Shown one piece after another: positions 18,996 through 31,124 of a stretch of DNA of 64,000 nt. The stretch spans positions 1,364,001 through 1,428,000 of the forward strand of contig NZ_CCDM010000001.1 of NCBI RefSeq assembly GCF_000750635.1, given 5' to 3'. The notes below the pieces were generated by a model, which was not told the DNA's origin, did no database searches, and saw only the letters and a program-made list of their open reading frames with translations. The stretch is from Oceanobacillus jeddahensis. Lineage in GTDB: Bacteria; Bacillota; Bacilli; Bacillales; Amphibacillaceae. The position numbers were made by a program, and so were the translations under genes. Positions within the stretch are counted from its first letter, which is position 1; every line of letters begins with the position of its first letter.

Positions 18996-20717
18996 GTGAA
19001 AGTTAATGCAAAACAAGAGGTGGAAGTGAAGAGTAATTTGGTCACAGGATCTGATTTGTTGGTTCAGGCATTGGAAAAAGCAAGTGTTGAAGTTGTATTT
19101 GGTTACCCGGGGGGTGCTGTTTTACCAATTTATGACGCACTGCATCGCAACGACACAAACTTTAAGCATGTACTTTCGCGACATGAGCAGGGCTCCATAC
19201 ATGCAGCGGAAGGATATGCAAGAGTTTCAGGGAAACCAGGTGTTGTTATCGCTACTTCAGGTCCAGGAGCAACGAACTTAATTACAGGGATTACAGATGC
19301 CATGATGGATTCGATTCCGTTAGTCGTATTTACAGGGCAGGTTGCTAAGCAGGTTATTGGAACAGATGCATTTCAGGAAGCTGATGTGATGGGAATTACA
19401 ACACCGGTTACGAAATATAATTATCAAGTAAATGATATTGCGGATTTACCGAGAATTGTAAATGAGGCATTTCACGTTGCGACGACAGGAAGACCGGGAC
19501 CGGTAGTTATTGACATTCCAAAAAGTATTTCTGAAACAATAACGATTAATGACTACGAGGATGATTTTTATTTACCGGGGTATCAGCCGACGGTTTATCC
19601 AAACCCGATGCAAATCTCAAAAGTAACCGATGAGCTGAGTAAAGCGGAAAAGCCGGTTATACTTGCTGGAGCAGGTATCCTGTTCGCAGAAGCAACAGAA
19701 GAATTGAAGCAATTCGTTAATCAGTGGGAGATTCCAGTTGTAACAACATTACTGGGACTTGGAAGCTATCCTGGTGATGATAATTTAGCCCTTGGTATGG
19801 GTGGAATGCACGGCACTTACGCAGCAAATAGAGCTATTTATGAAAGTGATTTGCTTATCAATATTGGAGCACGGTTTGATGACCGTTTAACTGGAAACTT
19901 ACAACACTTTGCTCCAAATGCCAAAGTAGCTCATATCGATATTGATCCAGCTGAAATAGGCAAGAACGTAGAAACAGCCATTCCGATTGTAGCAGATGCA
20001 AAGCAGGCACTAAACGTACTGCTGCAGGAGGAAGTGAATCGTGGCGATTATACGGAATGGTTAGATAAAATTAAGAAGAACCAAAAAGAGTATCCACTTT
20101 GGTATAACCGTGGAGATGATCCGATTAGCCCGCAATGGCTGATTGAGCAGATTCATGAAAAATCGAATGGAGAAGCTGTTGTAACAACGGACGTTGGACA
20201 GCATCAAATGTGGGCAGCACAATTCTACACTTTTAAAAACCCGAATAAATGGGTGACTTCCGGAGGACTGGGCACGATGGGCTTTGGTTTCCCGGCGGCA
20301 ATTGGTGCACAAATCGCCAAGCCAAATGAATTAGTTATATCTGTTGTAGGAGATGGCGGTTTTCAAATGACATTGCAAGAGCTGTCTATCCTGAAAACGC
20401 AAAACCTGCCAGTAAAAGTTGTTATTCTAAATAACGATGCGCTTGGAATGGTAAGGCAGTGGCAGGAAACATTTTATGAAGAACGTTATTCGCACTCCTT
20501 ATTTTCAGAAAACCCTGATTTTGTGAAACTGGCGGAAAGTTATGGAATTAAAGGAATGCGTGTATCGGATGAAAAAAATGTTCCAGAAGCACTTGAGGAA
20601 GCTTTCTCACATGATGGTCCGGTAGTTATTGACTGCCGTATCGACAGAGAGACATGTGTATATCCGATGATTGCACCAGGCAAAGGGATGCACGAAATGA
20701 TTGGGGTGACAAAATGA
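18996..20717 (+). CDS. ilvB: Acetolactate synthase large subunit
   Basis: A 573-residue thiamine diphosphate enzyme joining pyruvate with pyruvate or 2-oxobutyrate, the committed step of Val/Leu and Ile synthesis. The catalytic glutamate lies in [19 protein letters not shown]; the ThDP/Mg motif begins [12 protein letters not shown] and ends VVILNN. GTG start at 18996 after AAAGGAGGGG. It is the first gene after the T-box terminator. Its TGA overlaps the ATG of ilvH, indicating coupled translation of the two subunits. Confidence 0.97.
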   Translation: MKVNAKQEVEVKSNLVTGSDLLVQALEKASVEVVFGYPGGAVLPIYDALHRNDTNFKHVLSRHEQGSIHAAEGYARVSGKPGVVIATSGPGATNLITGITDAMMDSIPLVVFTGQVAKQVIGTDAFQEADVMGITTPVTKYNYQVNDIADLPRIVNEAFHVATTGRPGPVVIDIPKSISETITINDYEDDFYLPGYQPTVYPNPMQISKVTDELSKAEKPVILAGAGILFAEATEELKQFVNQWEIPVVTTLLGLGSYPGDDNLALGMGGMHGTYAANRAIYESDLLINIGARFDDRLTGNLQHFAPNAKVAHIDIDPAEIGKNVETAIPIVADAKQALNVLLQEEVNRGDYTEWLDKIKKNQKEYPLWYNRGDDPISPQWLIEQIHEKSNGEAVVTTDVGQHQMWAAQFYTFKNPNKWVTSGGLGTMGFGFPAAIGAQIAKPNELVISVVGDGGFQMTLQELSILKTQNLPVKVVILNNDALGMVRQWQETFYEERYSHSLFSENPDFVKLAESYGIKGMRVSDEKNVPEALEEAFSHDGPVVIDCRIDRETCVYPMIAPGKGMHEMIGVTK

Positions 20718-21241
20718 AACGGATAATCATTGCCACCGTGCAAGATCGCGGCGGCGTGTTAAATCGAATCACTGGTATGCTTCACAGGCGCCAGTTCAAT
20801 ATTGAAAGTATTTCCGTCGGCGCTTCAGATGTAAAAGGTATCTCCAAAATGACATTTGTTGTTGAAATTTCTGATAAGCAGAAGCTGGAGCAATTAACGA
20901 AGCAGCTGAATAAACAAATTGATGTGATTAAAGTTTTAGATGTCACAGACAAAGCAATTGTGACCAGGGAGCTCGCTTTAGTAAAAGTGGTAGCAACCAA
21001 TCAGACAAGAGCTGAAATTATGACATTGATTACTGCATTCCGTGCAGATGTCATTGATATTAGTAAGGATAGTCTGATGATACAGGTTACCGGCAAGCCG
21101 GAGAAGGTCGATGCGTTGATTGGCCTGCTCAGACCTTATGGCATTAAAGACTTAACAAAAACTGGATTAACAGCATTTCCAAGGGGTTATCAACCTGAAC
21201 AAGGTTTTAGTGAGCTGAACAATATTTCAGCTCATGGATAA
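20714..21241 (+). CDS. ilvH: Acetolactate synthase small (regulatory) subunit
   Basis: A 175-residue regulatory subunit with an N-terminal ACT domain ([25 protein letters not shown]) that normally binds valine and gives feedback inhibition, and a C-terminal domain that activates the large subunit. Start ATG overlaps the ilvB stop by four bases. Length matches B. subtilis IlvH (172 aa). Confidence 0.95.
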   Translation: MKRIIIATVQDRGGVLNRITGMLHRRQFNIESISVGASDVKGISKMTFVVEISDKQKLEQLTKQLNKQIDVIKVLDVTDKAIVTRELALVKVVATNQTRAEIMTLITAFRADVIDISKDSLMIQVTGKPEKVDALIGLLRPYGIKDLTKTGLTAFPRGYQPEQGFSELNNISAHG

Positions 21242-21252
21242 TAAAAAGAAAC

Positions 21253-21287
21253 TTCTACGTTATTCACACTTTGCGGATAACGTAGAA
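21253..21287 (+). other. Intercistronic stem-loop between ilvH and ilvC
   Basis: A perfect 11-bp stem TTCTACGTTAT / ATAACGTAGAA with a 13-base loop and no following T run. It does not look like a terminator. By analogy with the B. subtilis ilv-leu mRNA, where a processed and stabilised segment begins near ilvC, it may set differential mRNA stability (inference). Confidence 0.55.
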
Positions 21288-21327
21288 ATCATCACATCCT
21301 GTGAAAAATAAAAATAAACGAAGATGA

Positions 21328-23911
<2,584 letters not shown>

Positions 23912-23932
23912 TGAAGAAGAGGAGAAATAATA

Positions 23933-25039
23933 ATGGAAAAGAAAATTGTTCTGTTACCTGGAGATGGAATTGGTAAAGAAATTATGGAGTCAGCAAAGAA
24001 AGTACTCGCTGCAATTGAAAGTGAATATCATCATCGGTTTATTCTCCAGGAGTGTGCAATTGGCGGAGATGCTCTTGACCGTTATGGTGTGCCATTGCCG
24101 GATGATACACTTCATGCATGTAACGAAGCAGATGCCGTATTGCTCGGGTCAGTGGGAGGTCCTAAATGGGATAATCAGCTCCCGGAATTCAGACCGGAAA
24201 AAGGATTACTGGGAATTCGTAAAGGTTTAGGATTATTTGCTAACCTTCGTCCTGTCAAAACATTCCCGACATTGTTACATGCTTCTCCTTTAAAAGAAGA
24301 GATTGTCAAAGACTCGGATATGATGATTGTTCGTGAACTAACAGGTGGTTTGTACTTTGGTGAACCTAGTGAACGCAGAAATAACGGGGAAGAAGTGGTA
24401 GATACACTTGCTTATTCCAGACATGAGATTGAAAGAATCGTAGAAAAAGGGTTCGAATCTGCCCAAATCCGCAATAAACATTTAACTTCTGTGGATAAAG
24501 CAAATGTATTAGAATCCAGCCGTGTTTGGAGAGAAATCGTGAATGAGAAAGCAGCAGATTATCCAGATGTTGAGGTAGAGCATTTGCTGGTAGACGCAGC
24601 TGCGATGAAATTAATTACAAATCCAAGCAGTTTTGATGTGGTAGTAACAGAGAATTTATTCGGTGATATTTTGAGTGACGAAGCTTCTGTGTTAACCGGA
24701 TCCCTGGGGATGCTCCCGTCAGCAAGTGTCCGTACAGATGGTTTAGGGATGTATGAGCCGGTCCATGGTTCGGCACCTGATATTGCAGGAAAAGGAATCG
24801 CAAACCCAATTGGTATGATTCTTTCAACGGCATTAATGCTGGAATATTCTCTTGGGATGCAAGAAGAAGCAAAAGCAATCGAAGCAGCTGTAATGGACTG
24901 CTTGGAGCAAGGTTATCACACATCAGATTTAAATGTAAAAAATGGCAAACAAATGAATACAGAAGAAATAACAGAGGCGATTATTGAGAATATAACGACA
25001 AAGTGTATTTCTGATTCCATTTGTAGTTCTTATGTATAA
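23933..25039 (+). CDS. leuB: 3-isopropylmalate dehydrogenase
   Basis: A 368-residue NAD-dependent beta-decarboxylating dehydrogenase. N-terminus KKIVLLPGDGIGKEIMESA; substrate arginines near LGLFANLRPVK and VRELTGGLYFG; metal-binding aspartates in VTENLFGDILSDEASVLTGS; NAD motif YEPVHGSAPDIAGKGIANP. RBS AGAGGAG. The last dozen residues (TKCISDSICSSYV) are Ser/Cys-rich and unusual for the family tail but follow without a break. Confidence 0.96.
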   Translation: MEKKIVLLPGDGIGKEIMESAKKVLAAIESEYHHRFILQECAIGGDALDRYGVPLPDDTLHACNEADAVLLGSVGGPKWDNQLPEFRPEKGLLGIRKGLGLFANLRPVKTFPTLLHASPLKEEIVKDSDMMIVRELTGGLYFGEPSERRNNGEEVVDTLAYSRHEIERIVEKGFESAQIRNKHLTSVDKANVLESSRVWREIVNEKAADYPDVEVEHLLVDAAAMKLITNPSSFDVVVTENLFGDILSDEASVLTGSLGMLPSASVRTDGLGMYEPVHGSAPDIAGKGIANPIGMILSTALMLEYSLGMQEEAKAIEAAVMDCLEQGYHTSDLNVKNGKQMNTEEITEAIIENITTKCISDSICSSYV

Positions 25040-25090
25040 GGAAGTTCAAATCTTAAAAGGACACTATATATCGTTTCGGAGGTGTAGAAA

Positions 25091-26497
25091 TTGGGAAAGG
25101 CTTTGACAGCATTTGAAAAAATTTGGAATAAGCATGTTGTAAAAGAAGAGGAAGGAAAGCCGGCTCTTTTATATATTGATCAGCATCTTGTCCATGAGGT
25201 AACGTCTCCGCAGGCGTTTGAAGGTTTAAGATTGAACGGGCGAAAAGTAAGACGTCCTGATTTAACCTTTGCTACAATGGATCATAATGTTCCTACCATT
25301 AACAGGGAAAATATGAAAGACGAAATTTCCAAAAAACAAATGGAAGCTCTAAAGAAGAATTGTGCAGATTTTGGTGTGAAGCTGGCTGATATGTATCACC
25401 CCGACCAGGGAATTGTGCATGTTATCGGGCCACAATTAGGTTTAACCCAGCCGGGGAAAACCATTGTTTGTGGGGATAGCCACACATCAACACATGGAGC
25501 ATTTGGAGCATTTGCGTTTGGAATTGGAACGAGTGAAGTAGAGCACGTTCTGGCAACACAGACCATCTGGCAGGATAAACCGAAAACATTGAATGTGCAA
25601 GTTGTTGGAGATTTAGGTGTGGGTGTTACAGCAAAAGATTTAATCCTTGCGATTATTGCAAAGTTTGGTGTTCGTTTTGGTACAGGGTACGTAATGGAAT
25701 ATACGGGAGAAGCCATTCGTAAATTAACCATGGAAGAAAGAATGACGATTTGCAATATGTCCATTGAAGCTGGAGCACGTGCCGGTCTAATCAGTCCAGA
25801 TGAAACAACTGTAGAATTCCTGCGTGGCCGGGAAATGGTTCCAGAAGGAGAAGCTTTTGATGCTTTAGCAGAAGAATGGTTAGCTTTAGCAACTGATGAA
25901 GGTGCAGAATATGATCATACAGTGACCATCTATGCAGAGGAAATTGAGCCGCAAGTAAGTTGGGGGACGAATCCAGGTATGGTTGTACCCGTGAATGCTG
26001 CGACACCAACGATTGCAGATGCGGAATTTCCTGATGAAGTGGAACGTGCATTGACTTATATGGATTTGGAAGAAAATCAGCCGATCACCTCCATCGAGAT
26101 TGACCACGTGTTTATTGGTTCTTGTACAAATTCCCGCTTGGGAGACCTGAAAAAAGCGTCGAAAATTGTAGAAGGCAAAAAAGTAAAAGATGGGATTAAA
26201 GCGATGGTAGTCCCTGGATCGTTCTTAGTAAAACAGCAGGCCGAGGAAATTGGTCTGGATAAGATTTTTAAAGATGCCGGGTTTGAGTGGAGAAATTCAG
26301 GTTGCAGTATGTGTCTGGGAATGAATGACGATATTGTTCCTGCTGGCGGCAGATGTGCATCGACGTCCAACCGGAACTTTGAAGGAAGACAGGGAAATGG
26401 CGCACGTACGCATCTGGTAAGTCCGGAAATGGCAGCAGCAGCGGCAATTGAAGGACGTTTTGTTGATGTGAGACAATTTGTCGGAGTACCAAGCTAA
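25091..26497 (+). CDS. leuC: 3-isopropylmalate dehydratase large subunit
   Basis: A 468-residue aconitase-family [4Fe-4S] protein, isomerising 2- to 3-isopropylmalate together with LeuD. Substrate motif [19 protein letters not shown] and cluster cysteines in FIGSCTNSR and GCSMCLGMN are visible. TTG start at 25091 after GGAGGTG; the N-terminus then reads [17 protein letters not shown] as in relatives. leuD follows after 17 bases. Confidence 0.96.
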   Translation: MGKALTAFEKIWNKHVVKEEEGKPALLYIDQHLVHEVTSPQAFEGLRLNGRKVRRPDLTFATMDHNVPTINRENMKDEISKKQMEALKKNCADFGVKLADMYHPDQGIVHVIGPQLGLTQPGKTIVCGDSHTSTHGAFGAFAFGIGTSEVEHVLATQTIWQDKPKTLNVQVVGDLGVGVTAKDLILAIIAKFGVRFGTGYVMEYTGEAIRKLTMEERMTICNMSIEAGARAGLISPDETTVEFLRGREMVPEGEAFDALAEEWLALATDEGAEYDHTVTIYAEEIEPQVSWGTNPGMVVPVNAATPTIADAEFPDEVERALTYMDLEENQPITSIEIDHVFIGSCTNSRLGDLKKASKIVEGKKVKDGIKAMVVPGSFLVKQQAEEIGLDKIFKDAGFEWRNSGCSMCLGMNDDIVPAGGRCASTSNRNFEGRQGNGARTHLVSPEMAAAAAIEGRFVDVRQFVGVPS

Positions 26498-26514
26498 GCT
26501 AGGAGGAATTTGGG

Positions 26515-27096
26515 ATGGAAGCTTTTAAAGAGCATAAAGGAATTGCTGCTCCATTGAATCGAAGTAACGTGGACACAGATCAGATTATTCCGAAACAATT
26601 TTTAAAACGGATTGAACGTACCGGGTTTGGTGAATTTCTATTTTTCCATTGGCGTTTTGACGATGATGGAAATTTACGAGATGACTTTGTTTTAAATCAG
26701 CCCAAATATGAAAATGCTACGGTCTTATTAGCAGGTGATAACTTCGGCTGTGGATCATCCCGTGAGCATGCGCCATGGGCATTGGAAGATTACGGGTTTA
26801 AAGTTATCATTGCCCCAGACTTCGCTGATATTTTTTATAATAATTCGTTGAAAAACGGCATATTAGTAATAAAGATGAATGAAGAGCAGGTCCAGCAGTG
26901 GATGAAAAAAGCGGAAGACGGATTAACCCTGGATGTTGATTTAGAAAAGCAGAAAATTACAGATGCAGATGGTACCGTTGTTTCATTTGATATTCCAGCT
27001 TATCATAAGGAAAAACTTCTTAACGGCTGGGATGATATTGCTTTGACATTGCTGGAAGAAGATGCGATTCAGGCATTTGAAGAAAAACGTGCTTAA
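26515..27096 (+). CDS. leuD: 3-isopropylmalate dehydratase small subunit
   Basis: A 193-residue swivel-domain partner of LeuC. Conserved NRSNVDTDQIIPKQFLKRI near the start and GDNFGCGSSREHAPWALEDY in the middle, with the family end ERRA-like EEKRA. RBS CTAGGAGG. Confidence 0.96.
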   Translation: MEAFKEHKGIAAPLNRSNVDTDQIIPKQFLKRIERTGFGEFLFFHWRFDDDGNLRDDFVLNQPKYENATVLLAGDNFGCGSSREHAPWALEDYGFKVIIAPDFADIFYNNSLKNGILVIKMNEEQVQQWMKKAEDGLTLDVDLEKQKITDADGTVVSFDIPAYHKEKLLNGWDDIALTLLEEDAIQAFEEKRA

Positions 27097-27173
27097 AGAT
27101 GATAAGCAGCTTAAATTATGAGAAAATAGAGAGATAAATAGAAAACTATAATGAAAAAGAGGACTGAAGGAGT

Positions 27174-28190
27174 GTGGATTCACTTGGGGATCGCTTAACT
27201 GGTGAAAAAGTATATCAAGCATGGAAGAAATTAAAGCCAATTGTTCATCAAACACCGCTGTTAACGTCACATACAACGGATGAAATCGTAGGAAAACATG
27301 TCTATTGTAAGATGGAAAATCAGCAAAAAACAGGTGCATTTAAGTTTCGGGGCGCAAGCTACAAACTCATGCAAATGACGGATGAAGAGCTGGAGAGTGG
27401 TGTGATTACCGCATCTGCCGGAAATCATGCGCAAGGAGTTGCGCATGCGGCATCCAAATTGGGTGTGAATGCAACAATATTTATGTCAGAAGGAACACCA
27501 CTTGCAAAAGTCAATGCAACCAGAAATTATGGTGCAGACGTTATTCTGACAGGGGAAAGCTTTCAAGAAGCTTATCAAGCATCACTGGAACACCAGCTGA
27601 AAACCGGTGCAACCTATATTCATCCTTTTGATGATCATGATATTATGGCTGGACAGGGTACCATTGCAATGGAATTATTGCGTCAGGAAGATCGTATTGA
27701 TACGATTCTAGTACCAATTGGCGGTGGAGGATTAATTAGCGGAATTGCAGTTGCTGCCAAACATATCAATCGCAACATCAAAGTGATTGGTGTACAGGCT
27801 GAAGGAGCTGCTGCTATTTATGACAGCTACCGTACCAAACAAGTGAAAAAATGGACCCATGTAGACACCATTGCAGAAGGAATTGCAGTAAAGGAGCCTG
27901 GAAAACATACATTGCCAATCATCCGGGAATATGTGGATGATATTGTCACTGTAAATGATGAGCAAATTGCTGCAGCGATTATATATATGCTTGAACGGAA
28001 TAAAACATTGATGGAAGGAGCTGGGGCAGCTGCTCTGGCAGCCTTATTCGCACATCATCACCAGCTTCGTTCTAGACATTGCGGAGTCATCGTGAGTGGT
28101 GGTAACCTCGATATCGGGAACATGCAGCGAATTCAAGAGTTATCCGAAAAGTATAAACCGAAAAAAGTAAAATCATATGTCGCTTTATAA
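27174..28190 (+). CDS. ilvA: Threonine dehydratase, short form without ACT domain
   Basis: A 338-residue fold-type II PLP enzyme giving 2-oxobutyrate from threonine, the entry to isoleucine. PLP lysine in KTGAFKFRGASYK (about residue 57), SAGNHAQGVAHAA, and the phosphate loop GGGGLISG. B. subtilis IlvA is about 420 aa with an ACT-like regulatory tail; here the protein ends after the catalytic fold, like TdcB-type enzymes, so isoleucine feedback may be absent. The only possible start is GTG 27174 because a stop lies three codons upstream; its spacing from AAGAGG is 11 bases, while GAAGGAG is too close. Last gene of the ilv-leu unit. Confidence 0.9.
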   Translation: MDSLGDRLTGEKVYQAWKKLKPIVHQTPLLTSHTTDEIVGKHVYCKMENQQKTGAFKFRGASYKLMQMTDEELESGVITASAGNHAQGVAHAASKLGVNATIFMSEGTPLAKVNATRNYGADVILTGESFQEAYQASLEHQLKTGATYIHPFDDHDIMAGQGTIAMELLRQEDRIDTILVPIGGGGLISGIAVAAKHINRNIKVIGVQAEGAAAIYDSYRTKQVKKWTHVDTIAEGIAVKEPGKHTLPIIREYVDDIVTVNDEQIAAAIIYMLERNKTLMEGAGAAALAALFAHHHQLRSRHCGVIVSGGNLDIGNMQRIQELSEKYKPKKVKSYVAL

Positions 28191-28194
28191 AACA

Positions 28195-28244
28195 AAACTT
28201 CATTTAGTGGGGGAGACCCCATTGAATGAAGTTTTATTTATTTT
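28195..28244 (+). terminator. Terminator of the ilv-leu operon
   Basis: AAAACTTCATT / AATGAAGTTTT with an inner GGGG/CCCC helix, then ATTTATTTTT. Confidence 0.88.
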
Positions 28245-29041
28245 TAAACGAAAAGAAAAATAGAACGAGCTAATGATATAATAGTGAAAACAGATAAAAT
28301 CAGTATAACAAAATAAAGGTACCCAATCTTCTTCGTATATCTTCTCCACTAATTTTAAGATTTTTTATCATCAAAGAATAAATATAAAAGAAATATATTA
28401 ATTATACGAATCAAATTAACCATTTTTATCCTAATTTGAAAGAATATTTTCCTTCTTTGATTGTTAATAAATTCCATTTATAGTAATGTATAGCTAATTT
28501 ATTTGATAAAACGACACATTAAAAGAGGAAAAAAATGAAAAAGATTTTAAAAATTTTTGTAGTAAATTATTGGAATAACCCCTTGGTTTTAAAGGTTTTT
28601 GGTGATGTAAAGAAAAAATGTATATAATTAGTAATATTATTTTTTCTGAAAATCTATTGATTTTAAGCGAGTTATAAACTATAATTTCGAAGTATATTAA
28701 GATTTGTTTACGATAAGTTTTCGTAGTCAAATTTTTGAAATGAAAATGCAATATTTTAGCAGAGCTAAAGAATATAGAAAATAGAATAGATTTTACTACA
28801 TTAAAGCGATAAATCTCATTATTTATTTACAGACAATTTTCAGAAAAATTACAACAATTATACTTTTAACATACTACATATTGCTTTACAGGATAGAGAA
28901 AATCGCTTAATCGATGCACTAAATTTATATCATAGATGATTGCTATAAAAAAGCATTAGTGCAGATATAATTTAGTAGATGAGCTGAGCTTAGATTGAAT
29001 AATGTTTGTGCGGGCACTTAATAATTTATGTAATAGTTAAA
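28245..29041. other. Gene-poor AT-rich spacer before the peptide importer
   Basis: About 800 bases with no convincing long ORF. It holds one possible 30-aa ORF (28535-28627) and a TATAAT near 28966 without a well-spaced -35. The composition is more AT-rich than the flanking genes. The end of the spacer carries the two palindromes listed separately. Confidence 0.6.
28535..28627 (+). CDS. Possible 30-aa basic peptide
   Basis: ATG to TAA encodes 30 residues starting MKKILKIFVVNYW, with AAGAGGA seven bases upstream. It is lysine-rich with a hydrophobic middle. No family is recognised, and the AT-rich context makes chance likely. Confidence 0.2.
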   Translation: MKKILKIFVVNYWNNPLVLKVFGDVKKKCI

Positions 29042-29061
29042 ATGAATGACCGTTCATGCAT
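29042..29061. promoter_or_regulatory. TetR/FadR-like imperfect palindrome
   Basis: ATGAATGACCGTTCATGCAT reads ATGnATGAnCGnTCATnCAT on both strands. It resembles the B. subtilis FadR site (TGAATGAnTAnTCATTCA) apart from the centre and one arm base. It lies about 130 bases before the importer start. The regulator is not known. Confidence 0.45.
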
Positions 29062-29087
29062 TTTTTTATTCAGAAATTACTCAAATT

Positions 29088-29115
29088 TTTGTCATCTGAA
29101 TATTCAGATGACAAA
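29088..29115. promoter_or_regulatory. Perfect 28-bp palindrome upstream of oppD
   Basis: Arms TTTGTCATCTGAAT and ATTCAGATGACAAA are exact reverse complements with no spacer. AATATTCAGA in each orientation also matches the left part of the CodY consensus at nine of ten positions. It could be an operator or an RNA hairpin in the leader, 75 bases before the start codon. Confidence 0.7.
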
Positions 29116-29190
29116 GGAGATGGTGCTGAAAGTTAAAGCTGTGATAAACGTACAACATAGAGAAAACAATTTGAGTAAGGGGGATATAGG

Positions 29191-30198
29191 TTGAGTAATG
29201 AACTTTTAAAGATAAAAAACCTTAAAACATCTTTTCGCATTGGAGATGAGTATTACGCAGCAGTGGATGATGTAACACTTACTTTAAATAAAAATGAAGT
29301 ATTGGGAATTGTTGGAGAGTCTGGTTCGGGAAAAAGTGCTTTAGCGTTTTCTGTCATGCGTTTACACACCCGTGCGAAAATAGAAGGAGAAATCTCGTTA
29401 AATAATCAAAATATTGTTGAAATGCTACAATCAAAATTAAATAAAATACGTGGAGACGAGATGGCGATGATCTTCCAAGATCCGCTTACTGCGTTAAATC
29501 CACTCATGCCTATTGGCAAACAAATTGAAGAAAATTTATTTTTGCATAATAAGAAACTGGGACAGCAGGGCAGGAAAGAACGTACGATTGAGCTGCTTAA
29601 TTTAGTCGGCATACCAAGACCAGAACGGGTTTATGAGCAATTTCCGCATGAATTATCAGGTGGAATGAGACAACGGGTTATTATTGCAATTGCAATTGCA
29701 AATGATCCACAGCTGTTGATTGCTGATGAGCCGACAACTGCTTTGGATGTGACAATTCAAGCACAAATTTTAGATTTAATTCGTGAATTGAAAAACAAGA
29801 TACATGCTGGAATTATTTTGATCACCCATGATTTAGGCGTAGTCGCGGAAATGGCTGATCGTGTAGCAGTTATGTATGCAGGACAAATTGTTGAAATTGC
29901 CCCTGTAGAGAAGTTATTTGCAAATCCACTGCACCCATATACAAGATCCTTATTAAATTCGGTACCGACAGAAGGACAGGACAGGCTTCATGTGATTCAA
30001 GGGGTCGTGCCGACACTAAAAAACCTGCCAAGGACTGGCTGCCGTTTTGCAGATCGTATCCCTTGGGTTGACGTATCTGATCATGAAGACAACCCAATCT
30101 TACATGAGGTAGAATCTGGGCATTTTGTCAGGTGTACATGTTATCAGCATTTTTACTTCCCGGATAATAAGGAGGAACAGGAAAATGGCGTTTCTTGA
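29191..30198 (+). CDS. oppD: Oligopeptide/dipeptide ABC transporter ATP-binding protein (OppD-like)
   Basis: A 335-residue ATPase energising peptide import. Walker A GESGSGKSA, signature LSGGMRQRV, Walker B LLIADEPTTALD, H-loop ITHDLG, then the OppD-type C-terminal oligopeptide segment with PLHPYTRSLLNSVPT. TTG start at 29191 after AAGGGGG. In the C-terminal region the usual Cys cluster is partly kept (TGCRFADR, VRCTCYQHF). It overlaps the next gene by 14 bases. Confidence 0.92.
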   Translation: MSNELLKIKNLKTSFRIGDEYYAAVDDVTLTLNKNEVLGIVGESGSGKSALAFSVMRLHTRAKIEGEISLNNQNIVEMLQSKLNKIRGDEMAMIFQDPLTALNPLMPIGKQIEENLFLHNKKLGQQGRKERTIELLNLVGIPRPERVYEQFPHELSGGMRQRVIIAIAIANDPQLLIADEPTTALDVTIQAQILDLIRELKNKIHAGIILITHDLGVVAEMADRVAVMYAGQIVEIAPVEKLFANPLHPYTRSLLNSVPTEGQDRLHVIQGVVPTLKNLPRTGCRFADRIPWVDVSDHEDNPILHEVESGHFVRCTCYQHFYFPDNKEEQENGVS

Positions 30199-31117
30199 GG
30201 TGAAAGGCTTACAAGTATACTTCCCGGTCAAGGGCGGGATTTTAAACCGGACGGTAGATCATGTGAAAGCGGTTGACGGGGTAACTTTTGAAATGGAACA
30301 AGGAAAAACTTATGGTTTAGTCGGTGAGTCCGGTTCTGGAAAATCAACCACAGGAAGGGCGATTATTGGACTGGAAGATATAACCTCTGGACAAATTTTA
30401 TTTGATGGAAAAGATATTACTGATAAAAAATCAAAAAACAAAAATTTCCGAAAAGACGTACAAATGATTTTTCAAGATCCGTATTCTTCCTTAAATCCAA
30501 GAAAAAGAGTTTTGGATATTGTTGCGGAACCACTTCGGAACTTTGAAAAATTATCGAAAAAAGAAGAAAGAATACGTGTACAGGAGCTTTTAGATATCGT
30601 TAATGTAAGCCCTGACAGTATTTTTAAATATCCACATGAATTTTCTGGCGGTCAAAGACAGCGCATCGGGGTTGCCAGAGCGATTGCGTTAAAACCAAAG
30701 CTGATTATTGCAGATGAACCTGTATCTGCTTTAGACGTATCTGTGCAAGCTCAGGTGTTGAATTTCTTAAAGGAAATTCAAAGTGAACTCAACCTGACGT
30801 ATTTATTTATCAGCCATGATTTAGGAATTGTAAAGCATATGTGTGACAATATTTCGATTATGTATAAAGGCAGATATGTGGAGCAGGGAAGTACTGCAGA
30901 TATTTTTGAAAATCCACAGCATATTTATACAAAACGCTTAATTGCTGCAATTCCAGATATTGATCCCAAAAATCGTGAAGAGCAATTTCATTATCGGCAA
31001 AAGGTTCTGGAAGAGTATACGCAATCCTATAATGACTTTTTTGATCAGGACGGGTTAGCTTTCCAGCTGCAATCTATTTCAGACACACACCGTGTTGCTC
31101 TACCGCAGAAAGGTTGA
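30185..31117 (+). CDS. oppF: Oligopeptide ABC transporter ATP-binding protein (OppF-like)
   Basis: A 310-residue second ATPase, pairing with the OppD-like protein. Walker A GESGSGKSTTGRAI, Q-loop FQDPYSSLNPRKRV, signature FSGGQRQRIGVARAI, Walker B LIIADEPVSALDVS, H-loop ISHDLG. ATG at 30185 after AAGGAGG, within the last codons of oppD. The C-terminal 45 residues extend past the usual oligopeptide tail with a YRQKVLEEYTQSYNDFF stretch. Confidence 0.92.
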   Translation: MAFLEVKGLQVYFPVKGGILNRTVDHVKAVDGVTFEMEQGKTYGLVGESGSGKSTTGRAIIGLEDITSGQILFDGKDITDKKSKNKNFRKDVQMIFQDPYSSLNPRKRVLDIVAEPLRNFEKLSKKEERIRVQELLDIVNVSPDSIFKYPHEFSGGQRQRIGVARAIALKPKLIIADEPVSALDVSVQAQVLNFLKEIQSELNLTYLFISHDLGIVKHMCDNISIMYKGRYVEQGSTADIFENPQHIYTKRLIAAIPDIDPKNREEQFHYRQKVLEEYTQSYNDFFDQDGLAFQLQSISDTHRVALPQKG

Positions 31118-31124
31118 TGAATAT

